Shown here: piece after piece, positions 11,953 through 21,872 of the stretch
Numbering within the stretch: the stretch's first letter is position 1
How the letters are laid out: the number at the start of each line of letters is the position of its first letter
Source of the DNA: Siphonodentalium dalli
Taxonomy: Eukaryota > Mollusca > Scaphopoda > Gadilida > Siphonodentaliidae
Direction of reading: 5' to 3'
Length of the DNA: 64,000 bases
Assembly: GCA_032622095.1 (NCBI GenBank)
Contig: CP136068.1
Span: 55,392,025 to 55,456,024, forward strand
Notes under the pieces: model-generated
What the model saw: only the letters and a program-made list of their open reading frames with translations
What the model was told of the DNA's origin: nothing
The model's database searches: none
Translations under genes and position numbers: made by a program

Positions 11953-11974
11953 TGACGTCATCTTTATGACGTCA
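11953..11974. promoter_or_regulatory. Paired TGACGTCA (CRE-like) palindromes
   Basis: Two perfect TGACGTCA octamers at 11953-11960 and 11967-11974, separated by 6 bp. The octamer is the consensus CREB/ATF site, but there is no recognised gene next to it, so this may be chance or part of a repeat. Confidence 0.3.
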
Positions 11975-12113
11975 TAATTCTATCCAGTCGCGGACCCATG
12001 AAGTCTAACAAACTTTTTCTGACAAAGTAAGTGATACCCTATCATAATATCATAGTCTCTACTTTTGTTCAAAAAATTCCCACGAAAGTACATAAGCGAC
12101 TCTACTACGCGCA

Positions 12114-12160
12114 GAAAGCGACAAAATGTGCGCCGTAACGGCGTACATTTTGTCGCTTTC
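12114..12160. repeat. GC-rich hairpin, about 23 bp stem
   Basis: GAAAGCGACAAAATGT (12114-12129) pairs exactly with 12145-12160. The stem continues inward as GCGCCG/CGGCGT with one mismatch, leaving a 3-nt loop (TAA). It is the most stable small hairpin in this AT-rich region. Confidence 0.8.
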
Positions 12161-12179
12161 GGGAGTTTCGGCGCGTTAC

Positions 12180-12206
12180 TAATGGTGCGCTTTCGGCGCG
12201 CCATTA
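12180..12206. repeat. Second GC-rich hairpin
   Basis: TAATGGTGCGC (12180-12190) pairs with GCGCGCCATTA (12196-12206), one mismatch, around TTTCG. It lies 20 bp after the first hairpin; together they may be the end of a small element. Confidence 0.6.
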
Positions 12207-12249
12207 GCAAGTGGCCCTAATAGGATTCCATACATTATAATACCCAACA

Positions 12250-13002
12250 CTTGGATGCAAATTTTAACAACATATAACATAAAAGTTAATGACATCGGAA
12301 AACTAATTGCAAATGACAAATATATAGCGAATGATTTGGAATCAAGACATATCGAGAAATTTATTCGCGATATATACGATGATGAAAAATCATCTGGAGC
12401 AAATAAGATTCGTACGTATAGATCTATTAAGGATAACTATATAATGGAGCCTTTCCTCGAACATACACGATGCCAAGAAGCGCGGGAAATGTTTACAAGA
12501 CTTCGTATTAGTAATCACAATTTGGAAATAGAAAAAGGTAGACATAAACACCGAAAACTCCAGTTAAAAACAGATTGTTTACAATGTGCGATCAGGCACG
12601 TGTTGAAACAGAATATCATTTTGTCATCGAGTGTAGTCCATACTCTGATCTCAGGGCAAGACTATTTCGAGAATTCGAGGAAATAAGGCTTAATTTTTTT
12701 AATGAGCGATAGTGAAAAATTTCAAACGATTATGAGAAATGATGAAACAAAGATTATAAATACCGTATGCAACATGATCCGGTTGTTCTTTCTCAGAAAG
12801 GGGTCTTTGAAAGTTTAGTATATTATAGTGATAAACATGAGAAGTTATTGGTTGTAGTTGAATGACGATGCATTGCATCAAACAGTTATATTGAACACTA
12901 TTTATTTTCGTTTGTATCTGCATGTTTTAATTTTTAGTTCATTTTGTAACTTGCAACTGCCTATATAGCTGGTGTATTGCAATAAATAAATAAATAAATA
13001 TA
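12250..13002 (+). pseudogene. LINE family A fragment: ORF2 C-terminus and 3' UTR
   Basis: A frame from 12255 matches the C-terminal part of the LINE at 16.05-25.77 kb: NKIRTYRSIK, then FTRLRISNHNLEIEKGRHK. A frameshift near 12575-12590 follows; in the next frame the sequence resumes as ARVETEYHFVIEC with a Cys/His pattern (C-x2-C ... H-x4-C), then SPYSDLRARLFREFEEIR and a stop-interrupted tail. The 3' UTR shares TTGCAACT and GTATTGCAATAAA-type words with the other copy and ends in (AAAT)n near 12980-13002. It is 5'-truncated and inactive. Confidence 0.8.
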
Positions 13003-14084
13003 TATTCAATATATAGCATTCTGATATATCCTCGGTACACATACATAAAAATGATGTTTAGAATTAGAACACATTGTATTTTAAACAACCAATGTGAAGG
13101 GTTAGTGTTGGAACTTTTCTTAATAACATCTCTATTCATAGCTCCGATATATTCCGCATACAAAGAAATGAAAAGTCAATATTTACAAATAGAATGAAGG
13201 AATAACGTGGGAATTGGTTAATAATTACCATCCCAATTCAGTTAGATTATAACATGCCGATATTTGTCGCGTATAACTAAATGATATTAAACGATATTAA
13301 ATAACATGTTAAACGCCGATATAAACAAACACCTCGTATGATTCATGTTCGAATTAAATTTCTTATACAATCGTCAAATCCCCGTGCAGTATAATAGTAG
13401 ATAGCATTCCGATTTATGTCACGTGAAAATAAACGAAAGATGTTCAAATAACAATGCAACAAAGCAGGTTAAAGAACAATAGAAACACATAACGCGCTGC
13501 GCGCTTATGGTTAACGCGCGAATTCCCGTTAGAATATATATTTAATCGCCTTGCACTTCTTGGTATGCGAATAACAAATCATGGGTCAATCAAGCATGTC
13601 TCGAGAGACGCCCGCTACATGAAATAATAATGTAAGCGACAATAAACGAAATTGAAATTCCCAACTACACCTATTACCGGACTCGGCCTCGGGGTCGCAG
13701 TGCAACTTTTAATGCGTCCCAAAAATCCCAATTTCTATAAATAAAACCTCCATGCGCCCATAGATTACCAAGAAACTGTAGCTGATAATACACCCGGAGG
13801 GCGAAATAACTAACAGCTCGTAATAGTAAAACTCAAAAAGCCCAGTAGACGTAGGAGTTTAGTCCTACATCGTTTTGAAGGTTGTGACATTGTGCACCAG
13901 ATGGACCCTGTGCGAAATATACAAATGATGCAAAAGATGATTTTGAGAGGTTTAATAGACACAATTAACTTGGCAAAAATCGCTGTTGACACAATGGGAC
14001 ATGCAAGAAGAGAAACAGGATTTTTTTTACGCCAAGATATTGTAGTCTACATACTTCTGGATATTTAATATAATATTGTCTCGT
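13003..14084. other. Unassigned AT-rich spacer
   Basis: No supported gene. A GCGC-rich patch lies at 13490-13525 (ACGCGCTGCGCGC). Confidence 0.4.
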
Positions 14085-15205
14085 TTTCGTTGAAAGTTAG
14101 CAAGATTTCTGAGATTTATGGTAAAAATATACAAAAAAGTGCAAATTTAGATTTTTGTTTGGCGCCCTTGATGGGCGATAGATCAACATTGCTTTGACTT
14201 GCGATCTTGAACATACACTGTTTTGGGGGGAATTCGGCAGGACGAAATACAAAAGCACAGGAATTGGGGATGTGTTCGTGCTAAGATAGAGCAGTATACA
14301 TACAAAGTATGGTTCTCTTCTATCTCAAACATTATACTTTCTAATTCTCCCCTTTTCTCCAACTGATCTCATATTAATTTGTCTAATACCAACTGTATTA
14401 CTATAATACCAACTCTTAGTCTCACTTAACCCGTTTATTCCATAAAATTTAATATCGACACGCCTATCGAATATACGTGAGTTGATGCGAGACAAAAAAT
14501 AAATAAACGCCAACTTTGAACATCAAATTGTCTGAAATACATCGCACTTAATTCAAGCACATTCACGTTGTTGGCTCGGGGACGACACCTATAAGCTTGC
14601 TGTCGAATCCCCTCCATACCATAACTTGTTATTATATTGTAATTATTTAAGGAATTACATGGATTAAATACACCAAAGTATGGTAACGCCATGATTTCGT
14701 TGATAGACCAGGATAGCTAGACGCCAAGATTTCTGAGATTTATTGTGAAAATAGACCCAAAAATAAAAAAATCAATTATTTTGCCCTCTTAATGGCCGAT
14801 AATTCAATACTGCTTTGACGAAGGATCTCGTAAACACTCTGGAAATTTGTGGAAATATTCACGGCATAAGGATCATATATAGGCTAATGATGTCATCCAT
14901 TGTCATAGATGATGCATGTATCGTACAAGATTATGTCACCCCCTCGGCAGGACGGAAGAACTATGATTATTCTGTGGTATGATATATCGGTAGCAGTTTA
15001 CACGCTTACAGATAACCAGTATGATAACGCCATGATTTCTTTGGTATAGATGGCAAGATTTATGAGATTCACGGTGAAAGTAGACCGAAAAATCGTACAT
15101 TTTAACTATTTTGTCCTTCTATATATGAGTGATAAATCAATTTGTGTTTTGAACAAGGATGATCTAGGGAAAACTGTCAACAGTAACTGTTGTCAAGACA
15201 ATCAG
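14085..15205 (+). repeat. Three diverged direct copies of a dispersed repeat
   Basis: Copies at about 14085-14262, 14700-14955 and 15025-15200 share GCAAGATTTCTGAGATT, then a gene-poor stretch like GTGAAAATAGACC, then an attttg-ccctc segment and a gataaatcaa-tgctttgacg segment. Copies two and three are both preceded by TAACGCCATGATTTC. Spacing is uneven (about 625 and 330 bp), so these are separate or rearranged insertions, not a simple tandem array. Non-coding. Confidence 0.6.
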
Positions 15206-15392
15206 TTTATTTCTCATAATTTCATAAACCTATACATAACATAGGTATGGGGAGAATAATAAAGACAAATATTATGACTGTTGATGAGTATTAACACCCC
15301 ATGTCGCAGTTGCTGTGTTTGGTTACAATTATTTACCCACCACTCCATGCAATAATACATTAAATCACAAGATAATATGAACACGGAATATG

Positions 15393-15394
<2 letters not shown>

Positions 15395-15436
<42 letters not shown>
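15395..15436. repeat. (TA)n microsatellite
   Basis: Uninterrupted TA dinucleotide run of 21 repeats. Confidence 0.98.
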
Positions 15437-15437
<1 letters not shown>

Positions 15438-16050
15438 GTCTATGAATTATACATAATTATATATACCTTCTCAATGTGAGACGATGAAAAGTTACTTGAG
15501 TTGAAGAAATACATCATTGTATTTGTTTGCTGCGTATGATATCTTCACAATTGTATAGGATTATGATTATATAATATAAATTATGCAATGGGAGGTTTCG
15601 CAAAATTAACACGAAATACGAACGAAAACGAATCTTCAAAAATAACAATAAATAAACAAATAATGAATAAACGCGTATGTAGTTGTCATCAAAACAAATT
15701 AAAATAAATTAACACACCCTTCGTAACATATAGTGATGGTTAATTAAATTTTTTTTTTCGCAGAATTGACACTAAATTATGAGTACATTTGGGAGACAAT
15801 AGTGCAGTTCTATCTACTTGCCACTCACAGTATTGTGATATAGTTATGCTTGTCGTGATTATTTTTATGTTAATTGTGTTGTTTACTGGTCATAGTCAAT
15901 AGTAGACTTGAGGAATGCATGCAAAGTTCGCGTGCCCATATACTTGGTTTCTCGAAGTCGTAATCGTAACTACGGATATGGAAAATCGACAAATTACTGA
16001 TAGAAGAATACAACTTCTAGTGACATATCAGTAGCACCCTATTCATAATT
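15437..16050. other. Unassigned AT-rich spacer
   Basis: About 600 bp without a supported feature, up to the 3' end of the family A LINE. Confidence 0.4.
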
Positions 16051-16051
16051 T

Positions 16052-16533
16052 CTATACAAGATACAAGATTTTATTGCAATAACACCTCAGTGGGGAGTTG
16101 CAAGCATATAACATATAATATAAAACATACATATACAATAATAGCATGAATTAAACAAAACCCGACTAAGTCAAAATTTATATTCAGTGTACTCACAAGT
16201 TGTTCTTATAATTATTATACACTTGATAAAATCTGCCGTTTTTCAAAGAAGGACCGGATCATGTCGCATATGATATTTATGGTATCAATGTGCCTATTTT
16301 CCATTATATAATTAAATTTATTGTCTTCTGTCATTCTGTGGAAATCGGTTTTATACTCGCCTATTGCTGCGAAACAACTGATGCGAATGTTTTCGTATGC
16401 CGAACAATTCATAACAAAGTGTGATTCGGTCTCAACCGAGTTTGTCCTACAGACAGGACATATTCTATCCTCTATATCTGACGGGGGCTGTTTGTGTCTT
16501 CCCTTCTCAATCTCAAGCTTGTGATTACTTACG
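16052..16533 (-). pseudogene. LINE family A: ORF2 C-terminus and 3' UTR, distal to the 5.3 kb insertion
   Basis: Read on the minus strand, the frame gives VSNHKLEIEKGRHK followed by a zinc-binding-like C-x2-C ... H-x4-C block (DRICPVC, VETESHFVMNC) and ends at a stop at about 16215. The 3' UTR contains GCAACTCC, an AATAAA (complement at 16070-16075) and ends in a doubled CTTGTAT. The sequence up to 16533 continues, across the element at 16534-21872, the frame that breaks off at 21873: there the last LINE residues are FTRLRV. Both halves are therefore one LINE copy. The frame reading leftward into the insertion (Val/Trp/His-rich) is just the palindromic array translated. Confidence 0.85.
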
Positions 16534-16557
16534 CCCATATAAAAATCCCCCTTGGTG
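16534..16557 (+). repeat. Left terminal inverted repeat of the 5.34 kb element
   Basis: 24 bp, starting CCCATATAAAAATCCCCC, exact complement of 21849-21872. Confidence 0.9.
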
Positions 16558-16975
16558 TCACCTTGGTGAAACCATGGTTTCACCAAGGTACCACCTTGGT
16601 TCACCATGGTGACATCTTGGTTCACCATGGTGGTAGCACAGTTAAGTGGCATCACGGTGAAAACACCACGGTGGTACCAAGGTGGTATCACGGTGGTAGC
16701 ACAGTAAAGTTTTTGTACCAAGGTGAAACCATGGTGGCACCAAGGTGGTACCACGGTGGTAGCACACTAAAGTCTTTGTACCAAGGTAAAACCATGGTGG
16801 CACCAAACCCGACCAAGGTATCACCATGGTGGTAGCACAGTATGGGTTTTCTACCAAGGTGACACCAAGGTATCACCACGGTGGTAGCACAGTAAAGTTT
16901 TTCTACCAAGGTGAACCATGGTATCACCAAGTATAACCACGGTGGTATCACAGCACCAGTGAAGTTTTCAATCAA
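16558..16975. repeat. Left array of ACC(N4)GGT-type palindromic decamers
   Basis: Dense, nearly decameric repetition of CACCATGGTG, ACCAAGGTGG, CACGGTGGTA and AGCACAGTAAAGTTTTTGTA-type segments. Two to three larger units (about 80-90 bp, marked by TAAAGTTTTTGTACCAAGGT) can be traced. Almost every short word has its complement nearby, so either strand could fold extensively. Confidence 0.9.
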
Positions 16976-19780
16976 GGTACCACTATTACATTTCACTTTG
17001 ACCTTCAACCACAATGCTATTTACCATGTTGTGGGTCTCGTGCATGCGCATCTACAATGGTATTTACATACTTCGATTAATTTATTATTTACAATATATA
17101 CAATGGTATATGGTGAGTCATTGTTTATAATATGCTGCCATATTGTACCAATGTACGTAGCTTGTCATAGTATACATGTAGCAGGTTTACATACTACAGC
17201 ACATTCCTATTCTACTGCATTGTCAATAGTTGTATATGTAATGCTGTATCTCATAATATAAGAATGTTTAGATCGAGGAAGAAATTATTAATTATAATTA
17301 TAAATGATATCTCAGTTATAACTTTTAACGAACAAACGTATATAATGTAATAATTAATATGAATATGTTTTATTATGGAATAAATATACAAACTGAATGG
17401 AGTTGTTTGGAAGACTTTGTTTACCTTTAATACATCTTTTATAATGTTATAATTAGTACTGTTTGCTTCCAACACAACAGGAAATATTTATCAATATGTA
17501 CGATTTACATCTCACAATTACGTATTTTAGATATTTCCACAATTATGACTCTTTTCGGAGAAAAACAGCTCTGGTTTGAAAATCTAAGATACGGTACACA
17601 AATACGTTATTAATTTCCCGGAAGGTTTACATGGGCTCGCATTGTCCTCCTGGAGTCCATATCTGATCTGGTGCTTCGTGGAATACCTGTTCCAATAGTG
17701 ATGATATAATATGCTCACTTTTTGTAAAATTCAACTTCGGTCAAACTGGCCGAAATGTGTGTGTTTATTGGCGGTGCGTATGTCCTTACATGCAATAGAG
17801 TCATATTCATTCATCATATTCATTCCGTCATATTCATGCCGTCATATTCGTTCGTCATATTCATTCATCATATTCATTCCGTCACTCCGTTCGTCACATT
17901 TAGTCATCGTAATTTCTCATATTCATTCAAGTTCATGTTAATGTTCTTATGTTTTTATTCTTGTTATTAACGAAATAAATAATTATCACTACTACCCAAC
18001 TATCCAATCTCTATCATGGCCACCTTAGAGAGATAGAGAGAAAGGGGGAGATAAAGAGGGAGAGAGAACGCAAGCAAAAAACACACCAAAGAAAATAACT
18101 TAAATAAGGCATTATGGTACGAGGTTAATAGTACGAAATTGTGGGATCCCGAAATTGTGCTTCCGGTTTACGACCCATGTGCGTTTTGTTGTTCAAGGAA
18201 ACTTTTCTTGTTTTAGCTAATAATTGGACCTAACTGGCTTCTCAATAACCTGGAATATTGCCAGCACTGTGTGGATTATGGTTGTGCATGGACGGGACAA
18301 GATGATATATAACCTCCGAAAAAATAACGGGCGATAACATTTATCAGCAATTTTCGGTGAACTGAGAAGACCAAGTTCAAAAGTCATTGAGTGCAGTGTG
18401 GTTACATGTTGCATGCACAACAGTATTGTGAATTACAAAAGACAGATACTTAAATTTCACATCATTATAAACCGCCCAATTAATTCACAACAGTCAAACA
18501 CTGGTGACTTTGATTACGAGACATCCAATTTTGTAGAAATTAGTCAGAGTTATGACGTCACAGATCAGTCATGAGTCAGTAACAAGTTTGATGGCTACAA
18601 CGTACAAGTACCTGTGGAAAGGACGATTGATCATATTCTTCAATTTTCATCGAAACGTGATTTGAGAACCATGTCGCCCAGTTACGGAGTCTGCTATTCT
18701 TTTGATCGAAACGCCTGCGATGCTGTGATTTTGTTCTGATATATTTATGGAATGGTGGATAATCTCGGAGATACGGATCCAATTCTGGGACACATGTTAT
18801 AACTGAATCAATCGCAAGCTTTTAGTAACGTACTACAGCTACGCACTAAGTAACCATCCCCCTTTAACAAGGTTGTAGGGCGTTAATGACACCGGTTATA
18901 TCATACCGCCGTTCAACCATGGTCAAGTGGTTGATATGTGGCAACCGCAGAGGCGCAGATAATCTTTATACAGTCTTATTTAAATAATAATATTTTGCGA
19001 CCACTGTACTCTGCACTAATTTTTCACATGGACACCTTGTAAACACCCAGTCCAGCTTTTCGTCAGTGCCATGCACCATATTAACTATACACAAAACAAT
19101 ATTTCAATTAATAATTTGTTTACGGTTTAATTAACATTCAAAGTTGGTCACATGACCGACATTCGCAACTACTAGTACTGGTAATATCGGTGGCCAATGT
19201 TGTTCAGGGGGGGGGGTCAATTAGAGCTTTAGCTCTATACATACATGAACATGTAGACCATTCCAATGTCCATATGCTTCATGTTCTTATCAAAACATGT
19301 CTGGCTACATGTGTGGTTATCATTCTGAGCAATTCGGCCATTTCCGCTTTGCTAGGAAATAACCTCATCCATAACTGGAAACCATATTAGCGAAATTCTA
19401 CATTAAAATGGGTCTGGTGATCAGGCAATGCCATTGACTTATTGACGCATAGATGCGAATGGAGAATAATTTATTAACTATGGCTTTACCAAACTTTATC
19501 ATATATTAAATACATTAAACTCTCTTTGTGTTACATGTATCTTAGTATTTGTTCATTTACTGATACAGCGCATTGGAAGTGTACGATAAGCAAAACACTG
19601 AACACAGTGGCAATTTTTTTGGGAGAGTGATAATAATTCTGGTAACCTATTCAACATCTTGTAGCGAGGACTAGTGAGCGCTATAGCGGTATTTTTCAAA
19701 CAACAGTTTTAATTAACCAAAGTTAATGATCTCCCCATTTTTGAGTATTTTGCTTATCACACACTAATACAAAGGTTTGG
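16976..19780. other. AT-rich core of the 5.34 kb element
   Basis: About 2.8 kb with no transposase or other recognisable protein. It includes a short-period array with cattcatcatattc words at 17797-17935, a purine-rich GAGA stretch at 18025-18075 and a 10-11 G run near 19206. Confidence 0.5.
17797..17935 (+). repeat. Short-period repeat of CATATTCATTC-type words
   Basis: Tandem 10-15 bp words CATATTCATTC, CATATTCATGCCGT and CATATTCGTTCGT. Moderately degenerate. Confidence 0.85.
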
Positions 19781-19789
19781 GAGTTATCG

Positions 19790-20765
19790 CAAAGATTTGC
19801 TCCCCTGGCTGTGAATGACCGATCGGTCTATTTTAGCATGTCCGGGCAATTATAGATTGATAGGTTGTTCACTCAGACCTGTTTAAGATGTCTGATTTAT
19901 AATGTTCACAGAAGCCCATTATCGGCGAAAAACCTTTGCGACAAATCTCAAACATCTTTGCGATAAATCAAAAAATTTATTCACACAGTACGTACATGTA
20001 GTCTGAGATTTATCGTAAAGAAGTTTGAGATTTATCGTAATGGTTTGCGTGTTATCGCGAAGGTGTTTGTGATTTTTCGCAAAGTTTTGCTCCTCTCACC
20101 ATTCTTGCATCTGGCTGTGAATGACTGATCGGTCTATTTTAGCCCGACCATTCAATTATAAATTGATAGGTTGTTCACGGAGACCTGTTTAAGATGGCTG
20201 ATTTATAATGTTTACACACAATGTTTTAGCACAAATTTCAAAAATGTTTGCGATAAAACGCAAAATATAATCACCCAGTATGCAGTCTGAGAGTCATCGT
20301 AAAGATGTTGGAGATTTATCGTAAAGGTTTGCGAGTTATCGCAAAGGTGTTTGTAATTTTTCGCAAAGTTGTTTTGTGATTTATCGCGAAGGTTTGCTCG
20401 CCTTATCCACATGCATGCTGGCTGTCAAAGAACGATCGGTCTATTTTAGCCCAACCATGCTATTATAGATCGATTGGTGGTTTACCCAGACCTGTTGAAG
20501 ATGTCGGATTATATTTATATTTATAAGGTCCAAGCCAATGCATGAAAATATATCTGCGATAAATCACAAACCATTGCGATTAATCGCAAACCTTTTGTAA
20601 TCAATCGAAAACCTTTACACTAAATCGCATATACCGGTACTTATTGCAAAGTTGTTTGCTATTCGCAAAGGTTTGCGATTTATCGCAAGGTAGTTTTTTT
20701 TATTTATCGGGCTATTCTAGATCGATTGGTGTTTCATCCGGACCAGTTTCAAGATGTTTGATTTA
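19790..20765 (+). repeat. Diverged 307 bp satellite, about 3.2 copies
   Basis: The word GGCTGTGAATGACCGATCGG starts at 19807, its relatives at 20113 and 20420 (spacing 306 and 307 bp), and a partial fourth unit starts near 20706. Each unit has GATCGGTCTATTTTAG, a TAGATTGATAGGTTGTTCAC-like part, AGACCTGTTTAAGATG, and then a run of TTTGCGATAAATCGCAAA-like inverted words. Divergence is high, so the array is old. Confidence 0.85.
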
Positions 20766-21144
20766 TGTTTACCTACTATTATTGCACACAAATTAAGAAA
20801 TTATTTTTGGACATTCAGACCAATTTTACTGCACATGCAGGGAACAGGAAATCCCGAAATTGAGAACTTAAACTTTGATTTAAGTACAAAATCACGATCA
20901 AGGTTCTATACTAATAAAAGTAATGCATGTATAATTCGGATTATTTCATTATCACTATGCAATGGAGTGGTTTTGTACTTTATTCAATGTTTAAACACCA
21001 TAGCAACATTGGAATCTAACGTGCCACTTTGTTATATTTGCCGTCGGTCATGTTTCGCAATTTCGAGTGCTTGGTATCTGGGCAGGTTCTCCGCTAAGTA
21101 CATGTACCTATATGCTTGGTTCTCTACAATATTGCAGTAAACTG

Positions 21145-21870
21145 CCATGGTTAACCACATTAAATTACCATGGTTAACAAGTGTAAACCACCACGTTAAA
21201 CCAAAGTATAGCACCATGGTAAACCACAGTATACCACCATGGTAACACCACGGTAAACCACAGTATACCATCATGGTAACACCACGGTAAACCAAAGTAT
21301 ACCACCACGGTAACACCACAGTATACCACCATGGTAACACCACGGTAAACCACAGTATACCATCATGGTAACACCACGATAAACCACAGTATACCATCAT
21401 GGTAACACCGCGGTGAACCATGGTAACACCACGGTAAACCACAGTATACCATCATGGTAACACCACGGTAAACCACAGTATACCATCATGGTAACACCAC
21501 AGTAAACCTCAGTAAACCATCATGGTAACACCACGGTAAACCACAGTACACCACCATGGTAACACCACGGTAAACCAAAGTATACCACCATGGTGACACC
21601 ATTGTAAACCATGGTAAAAAAACCGAGATATTTTGGCCGCCCATCGTGGTGTCACCATGGTGGTTTACCAAGGTGGTTTACCATGGTGGTTTACCACCAT
21701 GGTAACACCTCGGTAAACCACCACGGTATTACCACCACGGTAAAACCATGGTAAACCACCAAGGTAAACCACCATGGTGACACCACGATGGGCGGCCAAA
21801 ATATCTCGGTTTTTTACCATGGTTTACCGTGGTGTTTTACCATGGTGGCACCAAGGGGGATTTTTATATG
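21145..21870. repeat. Right array of ACCATGGTAA-type palindromic decamers
   Basis: About 0.7 kb of decamer-like words ACCATGGTAA, CACCACGGTA, AACCACAGTA and TACCATCATG. A larger unit of about 60 bp (CACCACGGTAAACCACAGTA followed by TACCATCATGGTAA) recurs between 21230 and 21560. The right end merges into the 24 bp TIR. Frames reading Val/Tyr/Cys/Gly-rich peptides here are repeat artefacts. Confidence 0.9.
21613..21818. repeat. Inverted repeat with about 57 bp arms inside the right array
   Basis: 21613-21669 (with CCGAGATATTTTGGCCGCCC) is the reverse complement of 21763-21818 except for one T of difference in a homopolymer. The spacer of about 93 bp is itself array sequence. The CCGAGATATTTTGG word is non-repetitive, which makes the duplication unambiguous. 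Confidence 0.9.
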
Positions 21871-21872
21871 GG

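Larger units (their letters stand above)
16534..21872. mobile_element. 5.34 kb TIR element with palindromic arrays at both ends, inserted in LINE A
   Basis: The left end begins CCCATATAAAAATCCCCCTT and the right end is its exact reverse complement; the match is 24 bp without error and continues imperfectly. Flanking LINE sequence gives TTACG on the left and ATACG on the right, so TACG (or 5 bp with one mismatch) is duplicated, and the LINE reading frame resumes on the other side. Each end carries an array of ACC/GGT palindromic decamers (about 0.4 and 0.7 kb). The core holds a 307 bp satellite, a microsatellite and AT-rich sequence but no transposase-like frame. It is therefore probably non-autonomous. 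The TIR does not match a superfamily I can name with confidence. Confidence 0.8.

Noticed and set aside
16494-17014. Frames rich in Trp, His, Pro and Val on both strands
   Set aside because: Read-through of the left palindromic array; only the part below 16533 on the minus strand is real LINE coding.
21032-21671. Minus-strand frames rich in Val, Tyr, Cys and Gly
   Set aside because: Translations of the ACC/GGT palindromic array, low complexity and without codon character.
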